DNA of 64,000 nucleotides from contig JANYKR010000039.1 of assembly GCA_025358155.1 (NCBI GenBank), positions 35,806 to 99,805 on the forward strand. The letters run 5' to 3'. The position numbers and the translations under genes are program-made. Below, in pieces: positions 1 to 9,859 of this stretch. Numbering within the stretch: the stretch's first letter is position 1; the number at the start of each line of letters is the position of its first letter. Source of the stretch: Betaproteobacteria bacterium. Lineage in GTDB: Bacteria; Pseudomonadota; Gammaproteobacteria; Burkholderiales; Burkholderiaceae_C. A model generated the notes under the pieces. It had not been told where the DNA came from. It did not search any database and worked only from the letters and a program-made list of their open reading frames with translations.

Positions 1-2
1 CG

Positions 3-713
3 GCCGGCGGCGCATCGAGTTTCGAGTTCAGGCCGGGCCCGGTCTTTGCCCAGCTTGTGCTGGTCGACGAGATCAACCGGGCGACGCCGCGCACCCAGGC
101 TGCGCTGCTCGAAGCCATGCAGGAACGGCAGGTCACGCATGCGCTGGTCAGCCACCGCCTGCCCAGCCCATTTTGTGTGCTGGCGACGCAAAACCCGATC
201 GAACTCGAGGGCACCTACCCGCTGCCCGAGGCGCAGCTCGACCGCTTCATGTTCAAGCTCACCGTGCCGTTTCCGGACAGGGTCGCGCTGCGCCAGATGC
301 TCGACGTGTCACTCGACACCGAGCCCTCGGACACGCTGCACAGCGTCGCCGGCGCTGCCGATGTGCTGCGCATCACGCAACTGTGCCGTACGGTGCTGCT
401 GGCCGAGCGCTGCAAGGACGCGGCGGTCGATCTGATCCTTGCCACCCAGCCCGACGCCAGCGGCACTGATTCGTCACTGCGGCGGCACATCCGGTACGGC
501 GCCAGCCCGCGCGCGCTGCAGGCGGTGGTGCGCGCGGCGCGGGTGCGCGCACTGATGGCCGGGCGCGCGCATGTCGATGTCGATGACCTCGAAGCGCTGG
601 CCCTGCCGGTGCTGCGCCACCGCATCTTGCTGCGCTTGGAGAGCGAGCTCGACGGCATGGACGCAGACGCCACGCTGACATCGATCATCAACGCATGGCG
701 AGCGCGACTGTGA
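3..713 (+). CDS. MoxR-family AAA+ ATPase (5' truncated by window edge)
   Basis: Frame open from base 3; [61 protein letters not shown] are MoxR Walker B/sensor motifs. Confidence 0.93.
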   Translation, partial: AGGASSFEFRPGPVFAQLVLVDEINRATPRTQAALLEAMQERQVTHALVSHRLPSPFCVLATQNPIELEGTYPLPEAQLDRFMFKLTVPFPDRVALRQMLDVSLDTEPSDTLHSVAGAADVLRITQLCRTVLLAERCKDAAVDLILATQPDASGTDSSLRRHIRYGASPRALQAVVRAARVRALMAGRAHVDVDDLEALALPVLRHRILLRLESELDGMDADATLTSIINAWRARL

Positions 714-1594
714 TGCGCGCTGCGCTGCCCAGCGAGCCGGAGCTGCGCAGCTTCGCGTCTGCGGCCGCGCAGTTGTTGATCGAGCGGCTGCCGCGCGCCA
801 GCGGTGCGCGCGCCGGGTCGCGCCGCGCCGGCATCGGCCTGCAGCATTTTGATCACCGTGACTATGCCCCGGGCGACGAAGTCCGGCATATCGACTGGCG
901 CCAGACGGCGCGGCGGCTGCGGCCGATCTTGCGCCGCTTCGAGTCGGAGTCGGTGACCGACTGGACGTTGGTGCTCGACGCCAGTTCGTCGATGGCGGTT
1001 CAGGATGCGGCCAAGTGGCAGTCGGCGGTGCAGATGGCGGCGGCGCTGAGTTACGCGTTGCTGCAGCTCGGCCACCGGGTCGGGTTGCTGGTCTTCGGCG
1101 AGCGGGTGCTGGCGCAAGTGGCGCGCGGCCGTGCCCAACACCACTACGCCGCCATCGCCCGGGTGCTGGCCGCACTGCAGCCGGCGCGCCGGGGCGAACG
1201 CTCGGCGCTGGGCGTGTGCGCGCAGCACCTGCACGGCGCCGCGTCGGTCTTCGTGATCGGCGATTTTCTGGCCCATGACGAGATGCGCCGCGACCTGGGC
1301 GCCATGGCCGCGCGCTGCACCACCTTGCACGTCATGCAGCTGCACGATGCCGCCGAGACGGCGCTGAGCGAGGGGGGTGACGTCGATCTCGAAGATGTCG
1401 AGACCGGTGCGCGCATGCCGGTGCGCGCCGACGCGCACGCCAGCCGGCTCGCCAGCGGCGAACGCGCGGCGATGACCCAGCGCTTGCGCAGTTTCTGCAA
1501 CCGCAGCGCTGTCGCTTTCACCGACTGGGACATCGCGCAGCCGTGGCAGCACACGCTGCTGGGTCACCTGGTCCAGGCGCGATCACGTTGTTGA
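695..1594 (+). CDS. DUF58 domain-containing protein
   Basis: [53 protein letters not shown] typical DUF58; directly follows MoxR. Confidence 0.9.
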   Translation: MASATVMRAALPSEPELRSFASAAAQLLIERLPRASGARAGSRRAGIGLQHFDHRDYAPGDEVRHIDWRQTARRLRPILRRFESESVTDWTLVLDASSSMAVQDAAKWQSAVQMAAALSYALLQLGHRVGLLVFGERVLAQVARGRAQHHYAAIARVLAALQPARRGERSALGVCAQHLHGAASVFVIGDFLAHDEMRRDLGAMAARCTTLHVMQLHDAAETALSEGGDVDLEDVETGARMPVRADAHASRLASGERAAMTQRLRSFCNRSAVAFTDWDIAQPWQHTLLGHLVQARSRC

Positions 1595-3324
1595 GCTGGG
1601 TCACACCGGTCTGGCTGGTCGGGCTGGTGCTGCTGCCGGCGATTCGCTGGCTGCATCGCGGCGGTCGCCACCGGCTGGCGCTGCCGGTGGCCCATCTGGG
1701 TCTGTGGCGAGGCGCGGCCGCCAGCCCCGCCGCAGCGGGCCAACGCCGCCCGCCCGACCCGGCCTGGCGGCGCCGCGCGCTGCTGACTGCCCTGGTGCTG
1801 ACAGCACTGGCCGAGCCGCAGCTGCCCCGTCAGCGGCCGGACATCACGCTGTGGGTCGATGATTCAGTCAGCCTGCTGACGCGCGAAGCCCAAGGCACCC
1901 GCTTGGCCGATGGCTTGGCGCAGGCACGGTCGCTGCTGGCCGGGATGCCGGGCGCCGAGGTTGACGTGCGCACACTGAGCGACCCCTGGCACAGCCTCGG
2001 CCCGCTCAGCGACGCCAGCACGGCTATGCTGACCCAGGGTGCCGGGCGCAACCCGCCGCAGCCGCCGCCTGCCGGCCTGCTGCGCAGCGACAAGCTGCAG
2101 TGGCTGCTCACCGATGGCACCCAGCCGAGCTGGCTTGGCTGGCCGGGGGGCAGGCGCCCGGACCGTACGCTCTCGGTCGGCAAGTTGACCCGCAACGTCG
2201 CGGTCGAGCGCTTCTCAGCGCGACGAAACCTCGACCAACCCGACAAGCTGGACTTGCTGCTCAAGCTCAGCAACGGCGGCGACAGTGTCGAAACCCGCAG
2301 CGTTGTCATCGCCAGCGAGGCCGGAGAGCTGGCCAGGGCTGCCCGCCAACTCCAGCCCGGCGCCTCGGTGCTGGTGCTGTTGCAGGTGCAGGCGACAGTC
2401 GCGGCGGCCGGCTGGGTCCGCGCCACGCTGCAGCCCGGCGACGCGCTGGCCGAAGACGATCAAATCGCGCTCGACCTCGCCCCGCTTCGCGCCCGCCCGG
2501 TGGCGACCGATCCCGCCTGCCCCGCAGCGCTGGTCGCCGCAGTGGCCGCCCACCCCGGCCTGGTGATTGCCGCCTACGCAGCCCCCTACACGGCCAGCAA
2601 CCCGGCCAACAACCCAGCCCCCAACCCGGCCAGCAGCCCGGCCACCAACCCAGCCGCCAACCCGGCCGCCGTGCTCGACTGCGGCACAGCCCGCAGCGGC
2701 GCCCCGCTGCCGACGGTCCGCGTGCTGGCGCAGCGCACGCCGTCGTGGCCGACCGGCGCGGCGCGCTGGTCAACCCGGGTGGCCCCCGCCAGCCGCCTCC
2801 GGCTCGATGCCGACAGCCTGCCGGTGGCGGCACGGCTGCAGGCGACGCCGGCGGATGCGGTGCTGCTGGCCATCGGCGACGAGCCGGTGATCATCAGCCG
2901 GGGCGGACCCGCTACGCTGCTGGAGACCTCCGTGGACTTTGCCGCGCTGGCCAACCTGCACGGCCCGCAAATCCCCTTGCTGCTGAACCTGATGCTCGAG
3001 CAGGTGCTCGGCCCTGGCTTGCTCGATGGCATCGCCCTCACGCAGCGCAGCCCGACGGCGGCGAGGGTGGTGCCGTCGCGGCCCGCAGCCGACACGCCGG
3101 GCGAGAGCCCGTCGCGCGAGTCGCGCCTGTTGCGTGGTGCCACCCAGCCGCTGCTGGCCCTGGCTGCGCTGGTGCTGCTGTGGGAAATCGGCGCGCTGGC
3201 GCGTCAAGGCTGGCAGCAGCGGCGCGCGGAGGCGTCTCGCCACGGCAGCGCCGCGCACCGGCCGGGCCCGGTGGCACGACCGCTTGCCGCTTCGGGCAAG
3301 CCCGCCGAGGTGCCGGTCGAGTGA
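1588..3324 (+). CDS. BatA-like N-terminal membrane-domain protein (start approximate)
   Basis: N-term [24 protein letters not shown] resembles BatA-type double-TM domain; C-terminal TM LLALAALVLLWEIGALARQ; operon context. Confidence 0.7.
   Translation: MLSWVTPVWLVGLVLLPAIRWLHRGGRHRLALPVAHLGLWRGAAASPAAAGQRRPPDPAWRRRALLTALVLTALAEPQLPRQRPDITLWVDDSVSLLTREAQGTRLADGLAQARSLLAGMPGAEVDVRTLSDPWHSLGPLSDASTAMLTQGAGRNPPQPPPAGLLRSDKLQWLLTDGTQPSWLGWPGGRRPDRTLSVGKLTRNVAVERFSARRNLDQPDKLDLLLKLSNGGDSVETRSVVIASEAGELARAARQLQPGASVLVLLQVQATVAAAGWVRATLQPGDALAEDDQIALDLAPLRARPVATDPACPAALVAAVAAHPGLVIAAYAAPYTASNPANNPAPNPASSPATNPAANPAAVLDCGTARSGAPLPTVRVLAQRTPSWPTGAARWSTRVAPASRLRLDADSLPVAARLQATPADAVLLAIGDEPVIISRGGPATLLETSVDFAALANLHGPQIPLLLNLMLEQVLGPGLLDGIALTQRSPTAARVVPSRPAADTPGESPSRESRLLRGATQPLLALAALVLLWEIGALARQGWQQRRAEASRHGSAAHRPGPVARPLAASGKPAEVPVE
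2599..2670 (+). repeat. In-frame 12-bp imperfect tandem repeat (NPAX)x6
   Basis: aacccggccaac aacccagccccc aacccggccagc agcccggccacc aacccagccgcc aacccggccgcc. Confidence 0.9.
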
Positions 3325-5858
3325 ACCTCAAGGGCGCACGCACCTGGGTCGCGCTGGCCTTGCAATTGGCCGCGCTGGGGGTGCTGGTTGTGGCGCTGCT
3401 GGGTGGCTCGTGGCTGGACCCGCGCAGCCGGCCGCGTGTGCTGGTGCTGCTGGATCGGTCCCAGAGCGTGCCGCAGGCGGACGCCGACCAGGCGCTTGCG
3501 GCGGCGGTTCGGGCGGCCAAAGCTGCCGGGGTGGGCGAGGTGCAGCTGCTGGAGTTTGCCGGCCGGCCGGCCACAGCTACCGCAGCGAGCGCAGCGGCCT
3601 CGACCAGCACCCCGGCCACGGGCCCGGCGGACACGCTGAGCCCGGCTTCGACCCACATCGAAGCGGCGCTGGACGCAGCCTTGGCCGCCCATGCACAGTC
3701 GCCCTTTGCCAGCCTCGTGATCATCTCTGACGGCCTGGAGAACGAGGGCGATGCGGCACGCGCCTTGGCTGCGGTGCGGGGGGCCGGGCTGCCGCTGCAG
3801 TGGCTGGCGGTGGGCCGTGCACCACCGCCCACCCGCATCGCGCAGGTGCTGGCGCCGCAGCGCGCGCTGGCCGGCCAGCGGATCGACATCAGCGTGCAGT
3901 TGGTGGGCCCATCGGTGGGGCAATCGGCGAGGCAATCGGCGGGGCAATCTGCCGGCAAATCAGCCGACCCGTCGGGCCAGCGCCTGCAGGTCAAGGCAAC
4001 CACCCACGCCCCGGGCGGCGAGACCTGGGTGAGCCGCAGCCCGGCGGATGGCGCCGGCCGGGCAACGGTCAGCCTCGACGCCAGCCACACCGGCGCGCTG
4101 CGGGTGGATCTGGCCCTGGAGGACCCGGCAACAGCCCGTGTGCTCGACAGCTTGCCCGACGCCGCGCTGATCGATGTCGCAGCGCCCGCGGCCATGCTGT
4201 ACGTGCAGGGGTCGGCCGGGCCCCTGGCGCGCAGCCTGGTCAACGGCGGCTGGTCGCTGAAGGTGGTTGCCGCCGCGCAGCTCGATGCCCAGGCCGACGC
4301 GCTGGCCGGCTACCAGGCGGTGGTGCTCGATGACGTCGCCGTGTCTGCCGCCAGCCCGCGTTTCTGGCGGGCGCTGGCCGATGCCGTGCGGCAGCGTGGG
4401 CTCGGCCTGCTGGTGCTGGGCGGTGAACAGGCTTTCGCGGCAGGCGGCTACCGAGAATCGACGCTCGAGACGGTGTTGCCGGTGTTGTCGGAGCCGGCCG
4501 CGCTCGACCAACCGGCGGCCATCGTCTTTGCGGTAGACAAATCAGGCAGCATGGGCCAGGGCAGTGCGGGCGTTGATCGCTTTGCACTGGCGCAGCGCGC
4601 GGTGCTGGAGACCGCGCGCGGCCTGACCGAACGCGATGCGCTGGGCCTGGTGGTGTTTGATGTGCTGCCGCGGGTGCTGATCCCGCTGGGCCCCGCCGCT
4701 GCTGGCACGCTGGCCCTGGCGCGCGATTGGCAGGCCAGCCCGGGCGGCGGGACCCGACTCGCGCCGGCGCTCGATGCGGCGATCGCCCAGCTTGAGCGCT
4801 CGGCTGCGGCCCGGCGTTTGCTGGTGCTGGTGACCGATGGCTTTGTCGATGACGCACCACTGACCGGGCTGCGCGAGCGGCTTGAGCGCTCGCACATCGA
4901 GACCATCGCCCTGGCCGTCGGGCCCGACGCCGATGTCGCGGCTCTGCAGCGGCTGGTCGGCGCGGCAACCGGCGCGGGGCAGGTGATTCGGGTGGACCAG
5001 GCCGCCGGGCTGCCGCTGGCCATGCGCTCGGGGCTGGAGCGCCGCCGCACAAAGCTGGAGCGCGGCAGCCTGGCCGTGCAGCAGCGGCAGCCCCTGCCGT
5101 TTGCGCCCGGGAGCTGGGCCGACTGGCCGGCCGTCGCGGCTTACGCGGTCACCCGCGCCCGACCCGAGGCGGTGGTGGCGGTGCAAAGTGAGCGCGGCGA
5201 CCCGCTGATCGCCTACCAGCGCTCTGGCCTGGGCCGGGTGGCGGTGGTCACCAGCGGTCTGGGGCGCGGCACGCCGTTGTGGTTGCCGTGGCAGCAATGG
5301 CCCCGGCTGGCCGGCGGGCTGGCCGAGTGGATCGGGGGCACGGACGGAGCGGTTTCGCTCACGGTGTCGGATTTGCCCGGCGCGCTGCAGGTTGAGGCCG
5401 AGGTCCGCCCTGGCCTGGGCTTGGGCGAGTCCGCTGGCGTGTCCATCGCGGTCGACACGCCGGTGTCCCGAGGGCAAGTGCTGGCCACCGAAGCACTTGC
5501 AGCGGGGCGGCTGCGCGCAACGCTGCCCAACGCAGGGCCTGGCCTCTACAGCTTTGTGGTGTCGGATGCGCAAGGGTCCAGGCGGTACCTGCACCTGCGG
5601 CGCGATCGGGCCGAGAACGAGGCCTGGGGCATCAACCCGGCCGTGGACACCTGGGTGGCCAGCGGGCTCGCCAGCCGCTGGCGTGCGGACTTCCCGGCCC
5701 GCGGCGGCGAAGGGCTGCGCCGGCCCGCCGACCGCTGGTTGATCGGGCTCGCTCTGGCCCTGTTCTTGTCAGGCGTTGTGGTCGACCGGGCGGGGCTGCA
5801 GCGCCTGGGCTCGCGGCAAGCCTTGCGCCGGTGGCGTTGGCATTGGCCCTCACGCTGA
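3321..5858 (+). CDS. VWA domain-containing membrane protein with two VWA-like regions and a glutamine-amidotransferase-like segment
   Basis: GTG start overlaps preceding stop (GTGA); VLVLLDRSQSV and VFAVDKSGSMGQGS..TDGFVDD motifs; GLLVLGGEQAFAAGGY segment. Confidence 0.85.
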   Translation: MNLKGARTWVALALQLAALGVLVVALLGGSWLDPRSRPRVLVLLDRSQSVPQADADQALAAAVRAAKAAGVGEVQLLEFAGRPATATAASAAASTSTPATGPADTLSPASTHIEAALDAALAAHAQSPFASLVIISDGLENEGDAARALAAVRGAGLPLQWLAVGRAPPPTRIAQVLAPQRALAGQRIDISVQLVGPSVGQSARQSAGQSAGKSADPSGQRLQVKATTHAPGGETWVSRSPADGAGRATVSLDASHTGALRVDLALEDPATARVLDSLPDAALIDVAAPAAMLYVQGSAGPLARSLVNGGWSLKVVAAAQLDAQADALAGYQAVVLDDVAVSAASPRFWRALADAVRQRGLGLLVLGGEQAFAAGGYRESTLETVLPVLSEPAALDQPAAIVFAVDKSGSMGQGSAGVDRFALAQRAVLETARGLTERDALGLVVFDVLPRVLIPLGPAAAGTLALARDWQASPGGGTRLAPALDAAIAQLERSAAARRLLVLVTDGFVDDAPLTGLRERLERSHIETIALAVGPDADVAALQRLVGAATGAGQVIRVDQAAGLPLAMRSGLERRRTKLERGSLAVQQRQPLPFAPGSWADWPAVAAYAVTRARPEAVVAVQSERGDPLIAYQRSGLGRVAVVTSGLGRGTPLWLPWQQWPRLAGGLAEWIGGTDGAVSLTVSDLPGALQVEAEVRPGLGLGESAGVSIAVDTPVSRGQVLATEALAAGRLRATLPNAGPGLYSFVVSDAQGSRRYLHLRRDRAENEAWGINPAVDTWVASGLASRWRADFPARGGEGLRRPADRWLIGLALALFLSGVVVDRAGLQRLGSRQALRRWRWHWPSR
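3912..3959 (+). repeat. In-frame 12-bp imperfect tandem repeat (SVGQ SARQ SAGQ SAGK)
   Basis: tcggtggggcaa tcggcgaggcaa tcggcggggcaa tctgccggcaaa. Confidence 0.88.
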
Positions 5859-5912
5859 CCCGCAGACGTTGACGCCATCCGCCGCACGCCGGCTGATCAG
5901 CCCCACCCGCCA

Positions 5913-6632
5913 TCAGCCCTTACCCGCATTCAGAAAGGCCCGCGCCCAGTCGCCGTGCCGGCCGGTGGCGATGGCCTCGTGCGTGCCATCGGCCGCCACC
6001 CGCCCATCGCGCATCAGCAACACCCGGGCCCCCAGCTGGATCGCGTCGGCCGGATCGTGGGTGATGATGATCGCCGCCAGCCCGCCGGCGAGCCTGGCTT
6101 TCAGGCGCGCCAGCAGGTCAATCCGGGTGAGCCGGTCGACGTTGCCAAACGGCTCGTCGAGCAGCAGCAGCTGGGCCTCGGCCGCCAGCGCCCGCGCCAG
6201 CGACACACGCTGCGCTTCACCGCCCGACAGCGAGGCCACATCGCGCCCGTCCATCGCTGTCAGGCCCATGTCTTGCAGCGCCGCACGGGCCCGTGCCTGG
6301 CGGCTGGCCTTGTCGGCCGCGTGGATGGCAAACGCGACATTGCCCACCGCGTCGAGATGCGAAAACAGCGTGGCATCCTGAAACGCCAGCGCCAGCGCCC
6401 GGCGCTCCGGTGCCACCCGTACCTTGCCGGCGGCAGACACCTCGCTGCCCTGCAGATGAACGCTGCCGTGGGTGGGCGCGTCGAAGCCCGCGATCATGCG
6501 CATCAGCGACGTCTTGCCGCTGCCCGACGGGCCCAGGATGGCCAGCACCTCGGCGCTGGCCAGCTCGAAGGACACCTGCGACACCACCGCCCGGCCGGCA
6601 ATCACCCGCGACAAGGATTTCACTTCAAGCAT
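5913..6632 (-). CDS. ABC transporter ATP-binding protein (iron importer FbpC-like)
   Basis: LAILGPSGSGKTSLMRMIAG (Walker A), LSGGEAQRVSLARALAAEAQLLLLDEPFGNVD; cognate permease and SBP upstream. Confidence 0.9.
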   Translation of the reverse strand: MLEVKSLSRVIAGRAVVSQVSFELASAEVLAILGPSGSGKTSLMRMIAGFDAPTHGSVHLQGSEVSAAGKVRVAPERRALALAFQDATLFSHLDAVGNVAFAIHAADKASRQARARAALQDMGLTAMDGRDVASLSGGEAQRVSLARALAAEAQLLLLDEPFGNVDRLTRIDLLARLKARLAGGLAAIIITHDPADAIQLGARVLLMRDGRVAADGTHEAIATGRHGDWARAFLNAGKG

Positions 6633-6678
6633 GACGCAAGCGCTCCGCTGAACCGACGACCTGACCGGTGCAAGGGCC

Positions 6679-8358
6679 TCATGCAGCACCGGCCTGCCTG
6701 TGGCTATTTTGCCTGTGGCTACTGCCGCGCCGACCGCCGCCGAGCTGGCTGACACGCCAGCCGCACAGCAGCAGCGGCAGCAGCAGCAGCGCCTGGGTGA
6801 TCAGCACCCACACCGCCGCGCGGTCCATGTTCTGGTGCCGCGAGAAGGCGTAGATCTTGAGCGCCGGCGACGAGTAGCCGAAGGGCTGCAGCATCAGGCT
6901 CATGTCGAGCTCCTTGAGCGACTCCATGAACACCAGCGCGCAGCCCAGCAGCAGCGCCGGCCACAAATGCCCGGCAAAGGCCGTGATGCGCGCCCGCACC
7001 GGCCCCATGCCGAACACCCGCGCCGCCTCGATGGTGGCCTGCGGCGTGCGGTGCAGCGCGTCGAGCACTGGCAGCATCGCAAACGGCAAGAAACGCAGCG
7101 CTTCGGACAGCACGATCAGCAGGCGGCTGTCGCGCATCGGGCCCAGCCACTGGGCGCCCAGCGAGCCGTCGCGGCTCATCATCACAAAGGCCAGCGCCAG
7201 TACCAGCGAGGGCAGGAAATAGTTGCTCAGGAACAGCCACGGCACCCGCTCGGCCAGGCTGGAGCGCCCGCCCGAGCGCAGCAGCAAGGCCGTGAGCGCG
7301 CACACCGCTGCCACCAGCAGCGCGGTGCAGAGCGAGGTGCCGGCGGCATTGAGCATGTCCCCGGGGATCGCGGCGAAGCGGGTGCGGTCCCACAGGCGCC
7401 AGGCCCAGCGCAGCGTGATGACCTCGGGAATCCAGAACCCGGGCAGCGAGCACAGCACGCTCCAGGCCAGCAGCACCCAAGCTGCGGGCCGGGGCAAAGG
7501 CTTGCGTGAGGCGGCGGCCAAGGCCGGCGCAACCGGGTTCTGGTTGACCACCCGGGTCGATGCCCAAGCGGCCACGGCCACCAGCGCCACCGAGGGCACG
7601 ATCATCACCACCGACACGGTGGCCGCCACCGCTGAACTCTGGCTGGCCAGCCAGAGGTTGTGCACGCCCACGCTCAAGGTGTCGATGCCCAGCCGCTCGG
7701 CCGTGGCGTAGTCGCCGATGGCCAGCGCAAACACGATCATCAGCCCTGCCGCAGCCGGCACGGCATAGGCCGGCAAATGCACCCGCAGCAGCCGCTGCCA
7801 GGGGCCCAGGCCCAGCCCGGCGGCCAGCTCGCCAAACGCGGTCGGGATGCGGGTTGAGGCCACCAGAAAGACCACAAACACATACGACGAGCAGGTCAGC
7901 CCGTACTGGATGGCCAGGGCGTGTCGGCTCTGGAAGAACTCGGACGAGAACACCACGGTCCAGATGCTGGCGCTCACCGAGGGCGCGAACAACAGCGGCA
8001 GCAAGGCCAGCAGGCTGACCAGCCACCGACCTCGAAAATCAAAGCGCGAGACCGCCAGCGCCGGCACGGCGCCCACGGCAAAAGCCACTGCAGCCGCCTC
8101 GAACGCCAGAGACAGGCTCATGCGGGCCTGGTGCGGCAGGCTGGTGCGGCTGAAGTGGGCCAACCAGCCGCCATCAAACAGCACGGGCGCCGCCGTCAGC
8201 AGCAAATAGCCTGCCGGCAGCAACGCAAACCCGGCCAACACCAGGGCAAAGGCCAGGCGTGCCAGGTCGGCAGCGCTCGTGCCTGCCCAGGGCCGCCCGG
8301 CCGGCCGGGGCGGCGGCGTGGCGGTCTTGTCAGCGCTCAGCGTCGAAACGAATTTCAT
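6679..8358 (-). CDS. Iron(III) ABC transporter permease (FbpB-like, two-module)
   Basis: Long hydrophobic protein with repeated permease modules; between SBP and ATPase; start near 8358 approximate. Confidence 0.88.
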   Translation of the reverse strand: MKFVSTLSADKTATPPPRPAGRPWAGTSAADLARLAFALVLAGFALLPAGYLLLTAAPVLFDGGWLAHFSRTSLPHQARMSLSLAFEAAAVAFAVGAVPALAVSRFDFRGRWLVSLLALLPLLFAPSVSASIWTVVFSSEFFQSRHALAIQYGLTCSSYVFVVFLVASTRIPTAFGELAAGLGLGPWQRLLRVHLPAYAVPAAAGLMIVFALAIGDYATAERLGIDTLSVGVHNLWLASQSSAVAATVSVVMIVPSVALVAVAAWASTRVVNQNPVAPALAAASRKPLPRPAAWVLLAWSVLCSLPGFWIPEVITLRWAWRLWDRTRFAAIPGDMLNAAGTSLCTALLVAAVCALTALLLRSGGRSSLAERVPWLFLSNYFLPSLVLALAFVMMSRDGSLGAQWLGPMRDSRLLIVLSEALRFLPFAMLPVLDALHRTPQATIEAARVFGMGPVRARITAFAGHLWPALLLGCALVFMESLKELDMSLMLQPFGYSSPALKIYAFSRHQNMDRAAVWVLITQALLLLPLLLCGWRVSQLGGGRRGSSHRQNSHRQAGAA

Positions 8359-9406
8359 TGACGAACTTGATGGCCTGTTCGCGCTGGCCTGCCATCTCGT
8401 CAAGCGGCACGAAGTCGATCTTGAACCGGCCGTTCACCAGGCCCTGCTCGGCACCGAGCTTGACCATCAACGGATGGACCGCCACATCGGGCAGCACCGA
8501 ATACTGCTGGGTGCGATCGACGATCAACTGCTGGCCTTCTCTGGAAGCCATGTACTCGAGCAGTGCGACAGCGAGGTCGCGATTTTCGGTGGCCTTGGTC
8601 ACTCCCGCAGCCGAGCGCATGATGAAGGTGCCTTTGCCCGCCTGGCTGGGAAAGTACACCCCCACCGCATCGGCCCAGGCTTTTTGCTCCGGGTTGGCCG
8701 CCATCAACGGGTGGTAGTAGGTGTTCATCAGGGCCACGTCGCACTTGCCCTCGAAGATCGCCCTGGCCTGCTCGCGGTCGTTGCCTTTGGGTGCGCGGGC
8801 CAGGTTGGCGCCTATTCCGGAGATCACCGCGCGCGCCTTGGCCTCGCCGAACGAGGCGTAGAACATGCCGAACAACGCCAGGTTGTAGTCATGGCTGCCA
8901 GAGCGCACGCAGATGCGGCCCTTCCACTTGGGGCTGGCGAGGTCTTCGTAGCTCGACAGGTCGCTGGGTTTGACCCGCGCCTTCGAGTAGAAGATGACCC
9001 GCGCACGGTAGGCATCGACGAAGAAGCGCCCCGCCGGGTCCATGAACTGCGCTGGGATGGCCGCGCTGATCTTGGCCGATCTGATCGGCTCCAGCAAACC
9101 GCGTTGCGCCGCGATGTCGAGCAACTCGGCGTCCTTGGTGATCACCACATCGGCCTCGGTGGGGCGGGATTCGAGCCGGTTCACCAGGCCCTGATCCATG
9201 AACACGCCGATCACCTTGGCGCCGCTGCGGGCTTCGAAGGCATCCAGGATCGGCCGCAAGGTGCCCTGGTCCGTGCGGTCAGAAATAACCCGCAGCTGCC
9301 GCTGCTGCGCGGGGGCCGCTGTCGACAGCGTGATCGCGCTTGCCAGTACCAGCAGGCTCGGCAGCCACCGCTGCGCCAGGCCCGTCCTCTGTGCCAGACC
9401 CGTCAT
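8330..9406 (-). CDS. Fe(III) ABC transporter substrate-binding protein (FbpA/FutA-like)
   Basis: RQLRVISDRTDQGTLRPILDAFEARSGAKV..KWKGRICVRSGSHDYNLALF..GTFIMRSAAGVTKATENRDLAVALLEYM. Confidence 0.92.
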   Translation of the reverse strand: MTGLAQRTGLAQRWLPSLLVLASAITLSTAAPAQQRQLRVISDRTDQGTLRPILDAFEARSGAKVIGVFMDQGLVNRLESRPTEADVVITKDAELLDIAAQRGLLEPIRSAKISAAIPAQFMDPAGRFFVDAYRARVIFYSKARVKPSDLSSYEDLASPKWKGRICVRSGSHDYNLALFGMFYASFGEAKARAVISGIGANLARAPKGNDREQARAIFEGKCDVALMNTYYHPLMAANPEQKAWADAVGVYFPSQAGKGTFIMRSAAGVTKATENRDLAVALLEYMASREGQQLIVDRTQQYSVLPDVAVHPLMVKLGAEQGLVNGRFKIDFVPLDEMAGQREQAIKFVNEIRFDAER

Positions 9407-9859
9407 GTCACGATCTCTCAAAATCAGTTGCAAACACCAGAAACCGGCGTGCACCGCCAACCTGTGCGTCGGTGCACGGTATTCACCGACCGGGAGTGTG
9501 TCATTTGGGCCGTGGGCTCGCACTACCTTGGTCAGGGGGGCTGGCCGGACGCTGAAGCTCCAGAAGCTGCGCCGGCGTGCAAATTGGCGCTTCAGGGGGC
9601 GCTTCAGGGGCGCCGCAGTCTGCGCCGCTGAACCCAGACGGTGCCTGCGGGGAGCCTGAGGAGGCTCGGCCGCTCCCCCCCAACCGGAGGGGCCCAGGCG
9701 CCGGCTCGCCCGTTACACTCATATTTTGAACTATCCGCCCTCTCTGCAGCCACAAGGCATGCCAATCTGCAACCCCTCGACAACGCGTCGCCAGATGTGC
9801 CGGCTGAGGCCCAGGAGCGTGGGCGGTCCGACACCATCGGGCACCCCGCCGGGCCCGAC

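Noticed and set aside
215-1567. 450-aa minus-strand ORF antisense to MoxR/DUF58
   Set aside because: Low-complexity Arg/Ala/His-rich translation, typical high-GC shadow ORF opposite well-supported genes.
2599-2670. Considered whether the tandem repeats could be CRISPR-like
   Set aside because: Units are 12 bp, contiguous and in frame, with no spacers.
2100-3320. Long N-terminal extension of ORF 2100..5858
   Set aside because: Upstream part is an out-of-frame Arg/Pro-rich reading of the BatA-like gene; true start is most likely GTG at 3321.
5891-5902. Palindrome GGCTGATCAGCC between convergent genes, possible terminator
   Set aside because: Short, no loop and no T-run; not convincing as a terminator.
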